64,000 nucleotides of DNA from Spirosoma arboris (lineage in GTDB: Bacteria; Bacteroidota; Bacteroidia; Cytophagales; Spirosomataceae). The stretch spans positions 1 through 64,000 of the forward strand of contig NZ_WPIN01000023.1 in NCBI RefSeq assembly GCF_009754945.1, read 5' to 3'. The notes under the pieces were generated by a model. It was not told the DNA's origin. It did no database searches and saw only the letters and a program-made list of their open reading frames with translations. Shown here piece after piece: positions 41,883 to 50,629 of the stretch. Made by a program: the position numbers and the translations under genes. Position 1 is the stretch's first letter. Every line of letters begins with the position of its first letter.

Positions 41883-43256
41883 ATGAAAAGAAGGTCGGCT
41901 TTGGCAACGCTGGGCACTATGTCGCTGGGCGCAGCTTCCCCCACATTAGCAACGGGCGAATTCCTACAGGCCCCGTATAAAATCAATAAACAAACGCTGA
42001 AAACCGATATTCTGGTTATTGGCGGTGGGACAGCGGGCGTAGTGGCGGCTATTCAGGCTGGTCGGGCCGGGCGCAAAACCATTCTTGTGGAGAATGGGAG
42101 TCAGCTCGGCGGAACCACTACTACAGGAGGGGTGGCGTTTCCCGGCATATTTTTCGCCTGGGGGAAGCAGATTATCAGTGGAATCGGTTGGGAAATGGTG
42201 CAGGAAGCGGTTGCGCTCAACGATGATACGCTACCTAATTTTTCGATTCCTCACGGCAAAAACCACCCCAAACACCAGGTTCGTCTGAATGGGCAATTGT
42301 ATGCCATGTTGCTGGAAGAAAAATGCGTAGAAGCGGGTGTGCAAATTCGATTCTATGAGACGCCTACCCAGATAACCTTTCAAAAAAATAACTGGGTCGT
42401 TGAAACGGTCGGCAAAGGAACCATGACCCAGATAACCTGTAATCAGTTGATCGACTGCACCGGCAATGCCTATGCAACGTCCATTGCCGGGTTTGATGTA
42501 CTGCGGGAGTCGGTTACCCAGCCAGGTACGCTTATGTTTAAACTGGGTGGTTACGACTTCAATTCGCTGGATGTTAAGTTGATACAGGCTCGGTATCAGG
42601 AAGCTATTCAGAAAGGAGAGTTAGTGAAAACCGATTTTCGGAACAACATAATTGGCTTATTGCGCAGCGCCGGCGATAATATTCAGCATGTACTGGGCGC
42701 TGATTCGACAACTTCCGAAACCCATACCATCGCCAATATAAAAGGGCGGGCTTCTTTACTGCAAACGCTGCGCTTCCTGCGTACGCTGCCGGGTTGTGAA
42801 AAAACGAAACTCATCGATGTGCAAAACGAGACAGCGGTTCGGGAAACCTACCGGATCGACGGCCATTATAAAATTACACAGGCCGATTACGTGACGGGGA
42901 AAGTGTTCGATGATTCGGTTTCCTATTCCTACTACCCAATTGATGTTCATGATGAAAACGGGGTCGTTCCCGATCATTTAGCCGAAGGGATCGTTCCGAC
43001 AGTTCCACTTCGGGCTCTCATTCCTAAAAATAGCCGAAACTTCCTGGTGGCGGGCCGGTGTGTCAGCAGCGACCGATTAGCCAATTCGGCCCTTCGTGTA
43101 CAGGCTTCGTGTATGGGTATGGGGCAGGCTGCGGGTGCTGCGGCTGTATTGGCCAATATGCAAAACAAAACACCACTGGATGTTTCCATGAGCGACCTTC
43201 GGAAGTTGATGGAAGAGCATGGCGGAATTGTGCCAACCGGTAATCAGAAAGGCTAA
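41883..43256 (+). CDS. Tat-exported FAD-dependent oxidoreductase
   Basis: FAD_oxidored-family flavoprotein. The dinucleotide-binding motif VIGGGTAGVVAA lies near residues 43-54, with QLGGTTTTGG after it; the C-terminal SDRLANSALRVQASCMGMGQAAGAAA segment near residue 400 closes the FAD site. The N-terminus begins MKRRSALATLG followed by a small-residue hydrophobic run, a likely Tat signal, so a periplasmic flavoenzyme is predicted. Length 457 is normal. Its place behind SusCD suggests that it acts on the imported compound, perhaps oxidising a sugar; no specific substrate can be given. An exported protein with a flavinylation-like motif is next in the operon. Confidence 0.88.
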   Translation: MKRRSALATLGTMSLGAASPTLATGEFLQAPYKINKQTLKTDILVIGGGTAGVVAAIQAGRAGRKTILVENGSQLGGTTTTGGVAFPGIFFAWGKQIISGIGWEMVQEAVALNDDTLPNFSIPHGKNHPKHQVRLNGQLYAMLLEEKCVEAGVQIRFYETPTQITFQKNNWVVETVGKGTMTQITCNQLIDCTGNAYATSIAGFDVLRESVTQPGTLMFKLGGYDFNSLDVKLIQARYQEAIQKGELVKTDFRNNIIGLLRSAGDNIQHVLGADSTTSETHTIANIKGRASLLQTLRFLRTLPGCEKTKLIDVQNETAVRETYRIDGHYKITQADYVTGKVFDDSVSYSYYPIDVHDENGVVPDHLAEGIVPTVPLRALIPKNSRNFLVAGRCVSSDRLANSALRVQASCMGMGQAAGAAAVLANMQNKTPLDVSMSDLRKLMEEHGGIVPTGNQKG

Positions 43257-43271
43257 TAACTAATCGTTGAA

Positions 43272-43293
43272 ATCTCTGCGGTCTCTGTGGTTA
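43272..43293. repeat. Half copy of the CAGAGA-type palindromic repeat
   Basis: The segment ATCTCTGCGGTCTCTGTGG is closely similar to the right arms of the palindromes at 21175-21208 and 60845-60866, but no complementary left arm is present. It lies in the 75-nt gap between the FAD oxidoreductase and the next gene. Confidence 0.5.
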
Positions 43294-43331
43294 ATCTAAT
43301 TTTCTGTCGATTTGCTTTTAATTAAGCACAT

Positions 43332-44483
43332 ATGGGTGTCCTGAAAATCAGTAGATTAATTGTCTTTTTTGCCGCTCTGTCGCTGTTGTCGATCAATGAA
43401 AGCGTTGGTCAGATCCGGTATTTTCGTACGCCCGCCATTTCACTGAAACCCGATACGACGCTGGCCTTTATAGCTGCTTCGCAAGATTCGATTGCTAACG
43501 ATACGTTGTTTCAGATTCGATCGAAAGAGGGGTACCCAACGGCTTATTTTCGGAAAATCAAAACGAGTGTATGCTTCGATAATAAGTGCCGATTATTGAA
43601 GGTGAATCTTTACTGGAATAGCACTGGGCGCTATTTAGGGTTTGAGCTTCCCAAAGGCGAATTCTTGAGTAAAGCCGAACATAAACCCTTCAAACCAGCT
43701 GAATACGAGCGCATGAGTGAGTTGCTGGCCGATCCCCTTTCGCCACTGGCTACGTTATCGTATGCCGAATTGGCTCCTCAGGTAAAACCCGTAGATAAGG
43801 GAAACGAAGTTGATGGGGTGACATCCGCTACGGCCAAGAATGTGCTGGCCTATGTTGTGGAGGGGGCTGCCTACACGACCTATAAAATGTGGCATGTTGT
43901 CTATGGCCCAACGCAGGAAGATGTCGTTCATTTAACCGAAAAATCGGTATCACCCGCTTTCATATTGATGATTCTGAACAGCCCGGATTTGACAGATAAA
44001 ATCTGGGCATTAAATCATATTCGTGGGTTTGTACCCCTTACCCCAGAACTTCAACAGGCACTCTTCGCATTCATTAGCCCGACGGATTATAACCTGGCCG
44101 AACGGGCTATCAACGCATTAAGTGCTGATGATCTTAGAGCCAGTGCCATTCAGCGGCTATTGTTTGCCAAGTTTAGCGAATCCAATTACGCGCTTAAAAA
44201 ACGTATAATCAGTAAGTTCAGCGAGGCAACGATACTAGATGCGGGGGTGAAAAAAGCATTTGCCGAACAATTGACATCGCTAAACAGTGAGTTGGTAAGT
44301 AACGTATTGGATTTATTCAGAAAGAATAAAGTAGCCGATAGTGAAACCTGCCGAATGGTGGCCCAGCTCCTGGGAAATACGAATCAACTTATTGCCCAAA
44401 AGGCGTTTGCTTATCTGAAATCTACACCCGTTAGCGATACGCTAATTGAGAAACAGATGAAGGACTACAACTTGAAGAAGTGA
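43332..44483 (+). CDS. Exported protein with flavinylation-like motif and HEAT-like repeats
   Basis: No firm family recognised. A Sec signal (about residues 1-26, ending SVGQ) precedes an N-terminal domain with Cys residues in SVCFDNKC and the sequence DGVTSATAKNVLAYVVEGAA at residues 161-180. DGVTSAT resembles the D-x-x-(S/T)-(G/S)-A-T site at which ApbE attaches FMN covalently (here Thr167), so an FMN_bind-like domain is possible. The remaining part (about 210-380) looks like short alpha-helical HEAT-like repeats. Position after a Tat-exported FAD oxidoreductase supports a periplasmic redox role (inference). ApbE is not in the window. Confidence 0.6.
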   Translation: MGVLKISRLIVFFAALSLLSINESVGQIRYFRTPAISLKPDTTLAFIAASQDSIANDTLFQIRSKEGYPTAYFRKIKTSVCFDNKCRLLKVNLYWNSTGRYLGFELPKGEFLSKAEHKPFKPAEYERMSELLADPLSPLATLSYAELAPQVKPVDKGNEVDGVTSATAKNVLAYVVEGAAYTTYKMWHVVYGPTQEDVVHLTEKSVSPAFILMILNSPDLTDKIWALNHIRGFVPLTPELQQALFAFISPTDYNLAERAINALSADDLRASAIQRLLFAKFSESNYALKKRIISKFSEATILDAGVKKAFAEQLTSLNSELVSNVLDLFRKNKVADSETCRMVAQLLGNTNQLIAQKAFAYLKSTPVSDTLIEKQMKDYNLKK

Positions 44484-44546
44484 CTCGCTCCTGACTACTA
44501 TGAGGCTGTTTCACGATGTTTAGGTTTTTAGTTTAGATAGGTTGGT

Positions 44547-44587
44547 GTAAATCCCCGGTGGGCGTCTGCCGGGAGATTACTTTTCTA
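44547..44587 (+). terminator. Terminator of the second SusCD operon
   Basis: GTAAATCCCCGG (44547-44558) pairs imperfectly with CCGGGAGATTAC (44569-44580) and is followed by TTTTCT. The stem has one shifted base, and the loop is 10 nt. It lies 64 nt after the stop at 44483 and before the next gene at 44642. Confidence 0.6.
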
Positions 44588-44641
44588 CTGGATAAATAGC
44601 TCGTACAATCAGACAAATTTTGGCCGCTTAACCATTTACCG

Positions 44642-45934
44642 ATGAAACCATTTCTGGTTCTTTCTCTGATACTATTGGGTTTACTTTTTTTTGAAAAAGG
44701 ACAAGCCATTGCAGATCATAATTGCCTATTAATTAGCCCAATCCTGAGCAATGCTAATGTCAGGAATCATAAACGAAATCGCGTTCCTGAACATGCAACG
44801 AGAGAGGATATCAAGTTTGTAAAACAATCACTCCTTCCTCCTGGCTGGGACCCTAAATTAGCAGGCGATGAAGTTCTGAAACGACTCATTACCGTAACGG
44901 CATCTCAGGCCAGAGGGGCGCATGACGCAGAGATGGTATTGGTGGGTAACTATGCTTACGTAGTGGCCGAAGTAAATGATATTCGATCGGGCGAACGAGC
45001 CAACTGGCCTTTCATTTACGTCGCAATGTCTATCGTGAATTTGCAGACACTGGCCGTCGAAAAGATAATCTCTGTAGCAAAATCAGATCAGGCGTTTGCC
45101 AATGACGTACTCCCGCATGGGGCCTGTTTCGTTCCGCGAATAATCCAGAAAGACGAGAAAACGCTACGGTGCTATTTCGCCAGCGAGAATCCGGATATTC
45201 GACAATCGCAAACCTGGTTTACAGACTTTGACCTTGGCTCCCAAACCTTCGATAACCGAATTTATAAGGCTAAAATCAAGACTGCCGATGGCGTTTTTGA
45301 CATGCAGCCACAGTATTTCTATGCAGATGCCGCAAAGTACGGATTTAAAAAAGAAGCCAAAGACTATGGTATGTACCTGTTTGATTCATTCAAGGTGTTT
45401 GATGGGAAAACCTACATTGCTATTAACAATTACGTAGGCAGGCAGAACGGATTGGCAATACTGAATAAAGCATTCGATACGTTTGAGATAATTGCCCATT
45501 TCAATGAACCACAGGAATTACAACTATGCGAACCCGCTATTAATCGACTGCCCGACGGTACCTGGATGGCAATCATTCGCCAGAATGGCGGTAACTACAT
45601 GTTCTCAACCAGCCATGACGGACTGACCTGGACGCGCGGTGAGTACAAAGACTTTGTTCCAAATGGGGAAAACTCGAAGCCTACCTTCGATAAATTTAAC
45701 GGGGTTTATTATCTGGGCTGGCAGGAGTCGACTCACATCAATGGGAAAGGCCGCACGGTATTTAATGTGGATATTTCGCAGGATGGAAAAAACTGGGAGC
45801 GTAAATATCGCTTTGAAGCGCCACAGAGTTTCCAGTACCCTACTTTCCATGAGCATAATGGAAGTATCTGGCTGACAGTTACCCAGGGATCGACAGAGCG
45901 CATCATGTTTGGTAAACTTGAAGCTACTCGTTGA
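44642..45934 (+). CDS. Exported Asp-box (sialidase-like) beta-propeller protein
   Basis: Secreted protein of 430 residues with a signal peptide (about 1-24). Two Asp-box motifs of the BNR type are visible in the C-terminal half: STSHDGLTWTRGEY near residue 320 and DISQDGKNWERKY near residue 378, the pattern seen in sialidases and other propellers. The catalytic arginine triad of sialidases could not be confirmed, so the safest call is a sialidase-fold glycan-active or glycan-binding protein. It is separated from the SusCD operon by a terminator and lies 59 nt before a response regulator gene. Confidence 0.7.
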   Translation: MKPFLVLSLILLGLLFFEKGQAIADHNCLLISPILSNANVRNHKRNRVPEHATREDIKFVKQSLLPPGWDPKLAGDEVLKRLITVTASQARGAHDAEMVLVGNYAYVVAEVNDIRSGERANWPFIYVAMSIVNLQTLAVEKIISVAKSDQAFANDVLPHGACFVPRIIQKDEKTLRCYFASENPDIRQSQTWFTDFDLGSQTFDNRIYKAKIKTADGVFDMQPQYFYADAAKYGFKKEAKDYGMYLFDSFKVFDGKTYIAINNYVGRQNGLAILNKAFDTFEIIAHFNEPQELQLCEPAINRLPDGTWMAIIRQNGGNYMFSTSHDGLTWTRGEYKDFVPNGENSKPTFDKFNGVYYLGWQESTHINGKGRTVFNVDISQDGKNWERKYRFEAPQSFQYPTFHEHNGSIWLTVTQGSTERIMFGKLEATR

Positions 45935-45993
45935 CCGAAAAAGCTCATCTACGGCGTTATTTCTATATATTCGACCGGAGAAAGAGCGATATC

Positions 45994-46674
45994 ATGAGAA
46001 TTCTGATCATCGAAGATGAGGTTAAAACGATTCAAAGTATTAAGCAGGGGCTCGAAGAGCACCAGTGGGAGGTTGATATAGCCTACGACGGAACGATGGG
46101 CTTGCAACTGGCTACACGGTCGGCCTACGCCCTCATTATATCCGATATTATTTTGCCCGGCATGAATGGCCTGGAGTTAGTCCGAAAGCTGCGGGAGGCC
46201 AACATATCCGTTCCAATCCTGATGCTGACGGCTTTAGGAACGATCGATGACAAAATCATCGGTCTCGACGCGGGTGCGGATGATTATCTGGTTAAACCGT
46301 TTGAATTTCGCGAATTAATGGCGCGGGTAAGGGCCCTAACGCGCCGGAATCATGGGTTAGCGCCAACGGCCAACCTGCTGAAAATCGCTGATTTAGAATT
46401 AAATCCAGATACAAAACAGGTGATTCGGGCAGGAAAGGAAATTGCGCTAACGGCCAAAGAATTTCAATTGCTTGAATACTTTTTGCGCCATCAGGGACGA
46501 GTGATCTCTAAAGTTGAACTAGCGGAGAAGTTGTGGGATCTGACGTTTGATACCGGCACCAACATCATTGAAGTGTACATAAACTTCCTCCGTAAAAAGA
46601 TCGATAAGGATTTCGACCCTAAATTGCTCCATACCCAGATCGGCATGGGATATGTTGTAAAGTTATTGTCGTAA
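45994..46674 (+). CDS. OmpR-family response regulator
   Basis: 226-residue two-domain regulator. The receiver has Asp8, the phospho-acceptor Asp51 (SDIILPGMNG) and the Lys in VKPFEFREL; the C-terminal winged helix spans about 130-224 (GRVISKVELAEKLWDLTFD). ATG 45994 (MRILIIEDE) was chosen over an upstream in-frame TTG because it gives the standard receiver N-terminus. Its stop overlaps the start of the sensor kinase by one base (TAATG), so the two are translationally coupled. Targets are unknown; neighbouring envelope genes are candidates. Confidence 0.93.
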   Translation: MRILIIEDEVKTIQSIKQGLEEHQWEVDIAYDGTMGLQLATRSAYALIISDIILPGMNGLELVRKLREANISVPILMLTALGTIDDKIIGLDAGADDYLVKPFEFRELMARVRALTRRNHGLAPTANLLKIADLELNPDTKQVIRAGKEIALTAKEFQLLEYFLRHQGRVISKVELAEKLWDLTFDTGTNIIEVYINFLRKKIDKDFDPKLLHTQIGMGYVVKLLS

Positions 46675-48062
46675 TGATCAATATTCGTACCCGACTCACC
46701 TACCAATTTGTCTTTCTGGTAACGCTAATTCTGCTGTTTTTCTCGCTCGGCGTTTACTTCTTCAGCAAGCTTTACCTCGAAAAGCGATTCTACAAGCGCC
46801 TTCAGGACCGCGCTATTACGACAACAACCCTTCTTTTTGATTTACAACAGACTGATAGCACCGTTTTGCGACTCATCGATGCGGCCGGTAAAGAACCCCT
46901 CCTCAATGAGAACATTTCGGTCTATAATGGAAAAACCAAAGAGGTTCTGTTTTCCACGAATCCGGCAAATACTCAATTCCACGAGCAGTTCATTCCGCAA
47001 CTGGATTCGACCGCCCAAACGTTGTATCTACAAAAGGATGAATACCAGATTGTAGCGATTCATCTGACCGGCGGAAATGGGAATAACTGGGTGATTGTAA
47101 GCGGCATCGACCAGGCGGGTAAAGAAGGTCTGGATGATCTTAAGCGGATACTGATGGTCATGATTCTGGTCGCTATTCTGTTACTGGGTATTTCGGGCTG
47201 GCTTTTTGCCGACAGGGCACTGGCGCCGATGTCAGGCATCATCCAGCAGGTCAATACCATCTTCCCTGCCAATATGGAAAGGCGGGTAGAGCACCCGAAC
47301 CGGTCCGACGAAATTGGATTACTCGTTGCCACGTTCAACCAGTTGCTCGACCGTATTGAACAGGCACTCAGGACGCAAAAGATGTTTATCGCCAATGTGT
47401 CGCATGAGTTGAAAAACCCGCTGACAAAGATCAATTCGCAGATTGATGTGGCGCTCATTCAGAAACGAAATCCGGAAGCTTATGAGAGAACACTTCAATC
47501 GCTGCAAGAGGACGCCCGTTCGCTGACCCAACTGACCAACACCCTGCTGGAGTTGGCGAATACGTCTATTCAGGCCAATAAGTTGCCGTTCGAGCCGGTT
47601 CGGATGGATGAGCTTCTGTGGGAAACGAAAATGCAGTTGCAGGCCTGGCATGACGACTACGTGATCCAGCTTACTTTCACTGATTTTCCCGACAATGAAG
47701 AGGCTCTGATTACTCAGGGAAACCGAGCATCGCTTACAGTGTTGCTGATGAATCTTATCGATAATGCCTGTAAGTTTTCGCCCGCGAAAACGGCTTCGGT
47801 TAACTTTCGATCTAAAGGAGGAAAGATAACAATAGTTGTTTTTAATGAAGGGGCGCAGATACCCGAGGTCGATTTAGCCTATATTTTTCAGCCTTTCTTT
47901 CGGAGTAATGCAACGGCTATGTCGAGCAAAGGGCATGGCGTAGGGCTTGCCATTGTGGCGCAAGTGACTCAAATTCACCAGGGTGATATAGCGGTGACGT
48001 CCACACCCAAGGGGACAACCTTTACGCTGACTCTGGCCAGCTTGGCCCCTCTCATGTTATAG
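46674..48062 (+). CDS. HAMP-containing sensor histidine kinase
   Basis: Membrane sensor partner of the upstream OmpR-type regulator. TM1 is about 12-34, a periplasmic sensing region spans about 35-157, TM2 about 158-180, then HAMP (about 182-235), HisKA with FIANVSHELKNPLTKI (about 245-310) and HATPase (about 350-455, with NLIDNACKFSP and GHGVGLAIV). Length 462 is normal. Odd feature: the last codons (LASLAPLML and stop) lie inside a copy of the CCCCTCTCC palindromic repeat, homologous to the element at 48192-48243, so the native C-terminus has apparently been replaced by repeat sequence. Confidence 0.93.
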   Translation: MINIRTRLTYQFVFLVTLILLFFSLGVYFFSKLYLEKRFYKRLQDRAITTTTLLFDLQQTDSTVLRLIDAAGKEPLLNENISVYNGKTKEVLFSTNPANTQFHEQFIPQLDSTAQTLYLQKDEYQIVAIHLTGGNGNNWVIVSGIDQAGKEGLDDLKRILMVMILVAILLLGISGWLFADRALAPMSGIIQQVNTIFPANMERRVEHPNRSDEIGLLVATFNQLLDRIEQALRTQKMFIANVSHELKNPLTKINSQIDVALIQKRNPEAYERTLQSLQEDARSLTQLTNTLLELANTSIQANKLPFEPVRMDELLWETKMQLQAWHDDYVIQLTFTDFPDNEEALITQGNRASLTVLLMNLIDNACKFSPAKTASVNFRSKGGKITIVVFNEGAQIPEVDLAYIFQPFFRSNATAMSSKGHGVGLAIVAQVTQIHQGDIAVTSTPKGTTFTLTLASLAPLML

Positions 48063-48243
48063 GAGGGAGTTGAGGTGAGGTGAACTTGCTACTTGTTGGC
48101 GTTTCCCCTCACCCCCGGCCCCTCTCCCAAAACGGGCGAGGGGAGCAACTTAGACTCACCGTTCTCACTCAGCAAAGTCAGACGAGAGCAGGGCCAACTT
48201 AGCCCCTCTCCTGAAAACAGGAGAGGGGTTGGGGTGAGGTGAA
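48035..48243. repeat. Cluster of three CCCCTCTCC-family palindromic repeats
   Basis: Copy 1 (48035-48084) overlaps the sensor kinase 3' end. Copy 2 (48104-48143) carries the CCTCACCCCCGGCCCCTCTCC arm as at 11293. Copy 3 (48192-48243) has a perfect 11-bp stem, CCCCTCTCCTG (48203-48213) with 48218-48228. Copies 1 and 3 are alignable over about 50 nt, from GGCCAACTT/GGCCAGCTT to GGTGAGGTGAA. The rest of the gap to 48386 shows only a TTGCTTTG box (about 48355-48362) that may serve as the next promoter. Confidence 0.85.
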
Positions 48244-48386
48244 AAGCATAACTGATTCATATTGATCATAAAAATCATCCCGGGCCGCCGGTGCGGTTCC
48301 ATCGATTTTAAGGTAAATTTAAAGTCAGATTAAGTCCTAATTAAGTTTGGTGTCGTTGCTTTGCAAACAACCACTGAATCAGGACA

Positions 48387-49337
48387 ATGGAAGTAGAAGC
48401 TACAAATGAGAAGCAGGGAGCGCTGAATATGACAATAGGCGCTTTGATAGGCATTCTGGCCTTGCTCCTCTATTTGTTCCTTGGCTCCAGGAACGAAACC
48501 TTAGAAGTCCAAAAGCTGCTGACCTCCAAAGTGGAGCAATTTGCCTCCACGCAGCTTAAGCTCGATTCCATTTCAACAGTGCTGGATGAGAAGATTGTCG
48601 AAGTGCGTAAGCTAGGCGGTAACGTTGCCGAACTGGAGCGAATCAGACGGCAGCTGGCAAATGACAAGAAGAAGCTGAAGTATGATCTGACGTTTTCGAT
48701 TCAGAAATACACCTTGAAAATCAGGGATTATAAAAATTTTCTGGCCCTACATGAAGCCGATGTCCTTAAGCTAAAGGACGAAAATGGTTCCTTACGCAGC
48801 CGGACTCGTGCGCTTGAAGAGGAAAAGGAAAGTATCCTCAGTGAAAACGAAGGCTTAAAGCACGAAAAAGCAGAATTAGCCAAAACAGTAGTTGATTACT
48901 CGCTTCAGAATGCCGACCTGGCAAATAAAGTGACACTAGCCTCTGCCATGAAAGCCGTTAATGTAGAGGTAGTTGCGCTGGCGACTAACGGAAAAGAGCG
49001 CCGGGGTGGTGTCTACAAAGCATCGCGTATCGACCGCTTGAAAATTACCTTCATCATGCCGTCGAATCCTGTGGCCTTGATGAACAACAAAGAAATCTAC
49101 CTACGCTTGCTGGACGCCAACGGGGCTGTTATCAGTGAAAGTGGTATTGGTGGAGTTCTGGTATATGACGGACACGAGATTGGCTACAGCAGCCGCCAAA
49201 CGGTACCTTTTGAAAACAATGATCAACGGGTAGATCTGTTTTTCCGCAGGGATGGCGCTTATAAGCCAGGGACTTACACCGCGGAGTTGTATGCTGAAGG
49301 CCTTCGCATTGGCGGAGGCCGTTTTGAGGTGAAGTAG
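48387..49337 (+). CDS. Membrane-anchored coiled-coil protein of unknown function
   Basis: 316 residues. A transmembrane helix near residues 16-33 (IGALIGILALLLYLFLG) is followed by a long charged region (about 40-190) with heptad-like Leu/Glu/Lys spacing typical of a coiled coil, then a compact beta-rich C-terminal domain (about 200-316, ending EGLRIGGGRFEVK). Proteins of this layout are common in Bacteroidota, but I do not recognise a named function. The topology suggests a periplasmic rod with a distal beta domain. It is 51 nt upstream of the membrane-anchored phosphatase-like gene, in possible operon. Confidence 0.75.
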   Translation: MEVEATNEKQGALNMTIGALIGILALLLYLFLGSRNETLEVQKLLTSKVEQFASTQLKLDSISTVLDEKIVEVRKLGGNVAELERIRRQLANDKKKLKYDLTFSIQKYTLKIRDYKNFLALHEADVLKLKDENGSLRSRTRALEEEKESILSENEGLKHEKAELAKTVVDYSLQNADLANKVTLASAMKAVNVEVVALATNGKERRGGVYKASRIDRLKITFIMPSNPVALMNNKEIYLRLLDANGAVISESGIGGVLVYDGHEIGYSSRQTVPFENNDQRVDLFFRRDGAYKPGTYTAELYAEGLRIGGGRFEVK

Positions 49338-49388
49338 TAAACGCGTCTATTTTGGGAGACGCATGTAAATAAACTCAACGATCAACGT

Positions 49389-50573
49389 ATGGAAACATTC
49401 TATAAACAGGTAGGCCGTCTATTGTCAGAGTTGCCGTTTTCCTGGGAAATGGTAACGGATAAGGGAAGGCAGCTAGTGAACCGATACCGGCAATTTCCCC
49501 TCGCCTATACTACCCTTGCCTATTTATTTTTCTCCATGGCATTTAGCTACTATCCAATGATTGACCATTGGTTGCCGGGCTTTGTCATGATGAGCTTGCC
49601 CTTAGCGATTCCCTGTGGATTAGTTGCCTGTATCTACCTGCTTTACAAGCAAAAAAAGATGGTTGCTACAGCCGGTTTAATCTGGGTTTTCTGCTCGTTT
49701 CTGGTGATGAAAAGACTAGTAGGAGCAAACGTTAGCGAGCTGGCGCTCAGTCAGGTGCAGACACTGAACGTGCTGAGTTTTAACAGCGAAACGTTTCCAA
49801 CAAGTGCGCAAAATGGATTCGATGCTTCTTCGTTGAAAGCGGACATTGCCTGTTTTCAGGAATATTCGCCCAATTCACAGATCGAAAGCCAATACACAGC
49901 CAAAGTTGAAAAGTTAAGCTGTTTCGATAAAGACCGGGAAATAGGGTTGGCTTTATTCTCCAGATACCCCATTGTGAATCAGTATGGCCAAATCTGGAAC
50001 CGAACGTATGCTCCTGATATCAATGGGTTTCTGTGCGCCGATATTGCTTATGGAGCGGATACAATTCGCGTGGTTAACGTGCATTTATGGTCGATGGGTG
50101 TGCGTACGAATCAGGCAATCGATGCCTTAAAAGCAGGTGATATCGGTCTGTTTGCTTCTGAACTTATCGACACCTTTACCAAATTGAAAGAGGGGTTCGC
50201 CAACCGAAATGAACAATTTAAAGAGGTAGAAACCTACGTGGCGGGTAGCCGATACCCGGTTATTATTTGTGGCGATTTCAACGAAACGCCAATGGGTTAT
50301 TCATACGGAAAGCTCAGCCAGAATTTCAGGAATGCGTTTGAAGAAGCGGGGCAGGGGCTTGGGTTTACGTTAAATCGCCATCCATACTGTGCCCGAATAG
50401 ACCAACAATTCGTTAGTGCCGACTGGCATATCAAAGCATGCCAGACGTTGTCGGACATCTCCTTCTCCGACCATTTTCCCGTGCTGGCTCAGTATGTATT
50501 GAAAAAATCATTAACAGGACCAGCCGGGATACTCGCACAGGGTAAACCCATTGGGCATTTGGCCTCCAAGTAA
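49389..50573 (+). CDS. Membrane-anchored endonuclease/exonuclease/phosphatase-family protein
   Basis: 394 residues. Three hydrophobic segments at about 37-115 anchor it in the inner membrane, and an EEP-fold domain follows (about 128-375). Catalytic landmarks of the DNase I-like fold are CFQEYSPN (Glu), NVHLWSMG (His), ICGDFNETP (Asp/Asn) and the final SDHFPV (Asp-His). The architecture matches the widespread Bacteroidota EEP membrane proteins, whose substrates (nucleic acid, phospholipid or inositide) are unsettled. It is co-directional with the coiled-coil gene and ends at a strong bidirectional hairpin. Confidence 0.88.
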   Translation: METFYKQVGRLLSELPFSWEMVTDKGRQLVNRYRQFPLAYTTLAYLFFSMAFSYYPMIDHWLPGFVMMSLPLAIPCGLVACIYLLYKQKKMVATAGLIWVFCSFLVMKRLVGANVSELALSQVQTLNVLSFNSETFPTSAQNGFDASSLKADIACFQEYSPNSQIESQYTAKVEKLSCFDKDREIGLALFSRYPIVNQYGQIWNRTYAPDINGFLCADIAYGADTIRVVNVHLWSMGVRTNQAIDALKAGDIGLFASELIDTFTKLKEGFANRNEQFKEVETYVAGSRYPVIICGDFNETPMGYSYGKLSQNFRNAFEEAGQGLGFTLNRHPYCARIDQQFVSADWHIKACQTLSDISFSDHFPVLAQYVLKKSLTGPAGILAQGKPIGHLASK

Positions 50574-50622
50574 TTAGATTTTGACCTGACGCTGGTATTC
50601 CCCACGCCAGGTCAAAATCTAA
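50574..50622. terminator. Bidirectional terminator, perfect 15-bp stem
   Basis: TTAGATTTTGACCTG (50574-50588) and 50608-50622 are exact complements. The A/T-rich outer part supplies T-runs for both directions. It directly follows the EEP gene stop and lies 7 nt from the end of the M81 gene; a convincing shared terminator. Confidence 0.85.
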
Positions 50623-50629
50623 AATTTTC

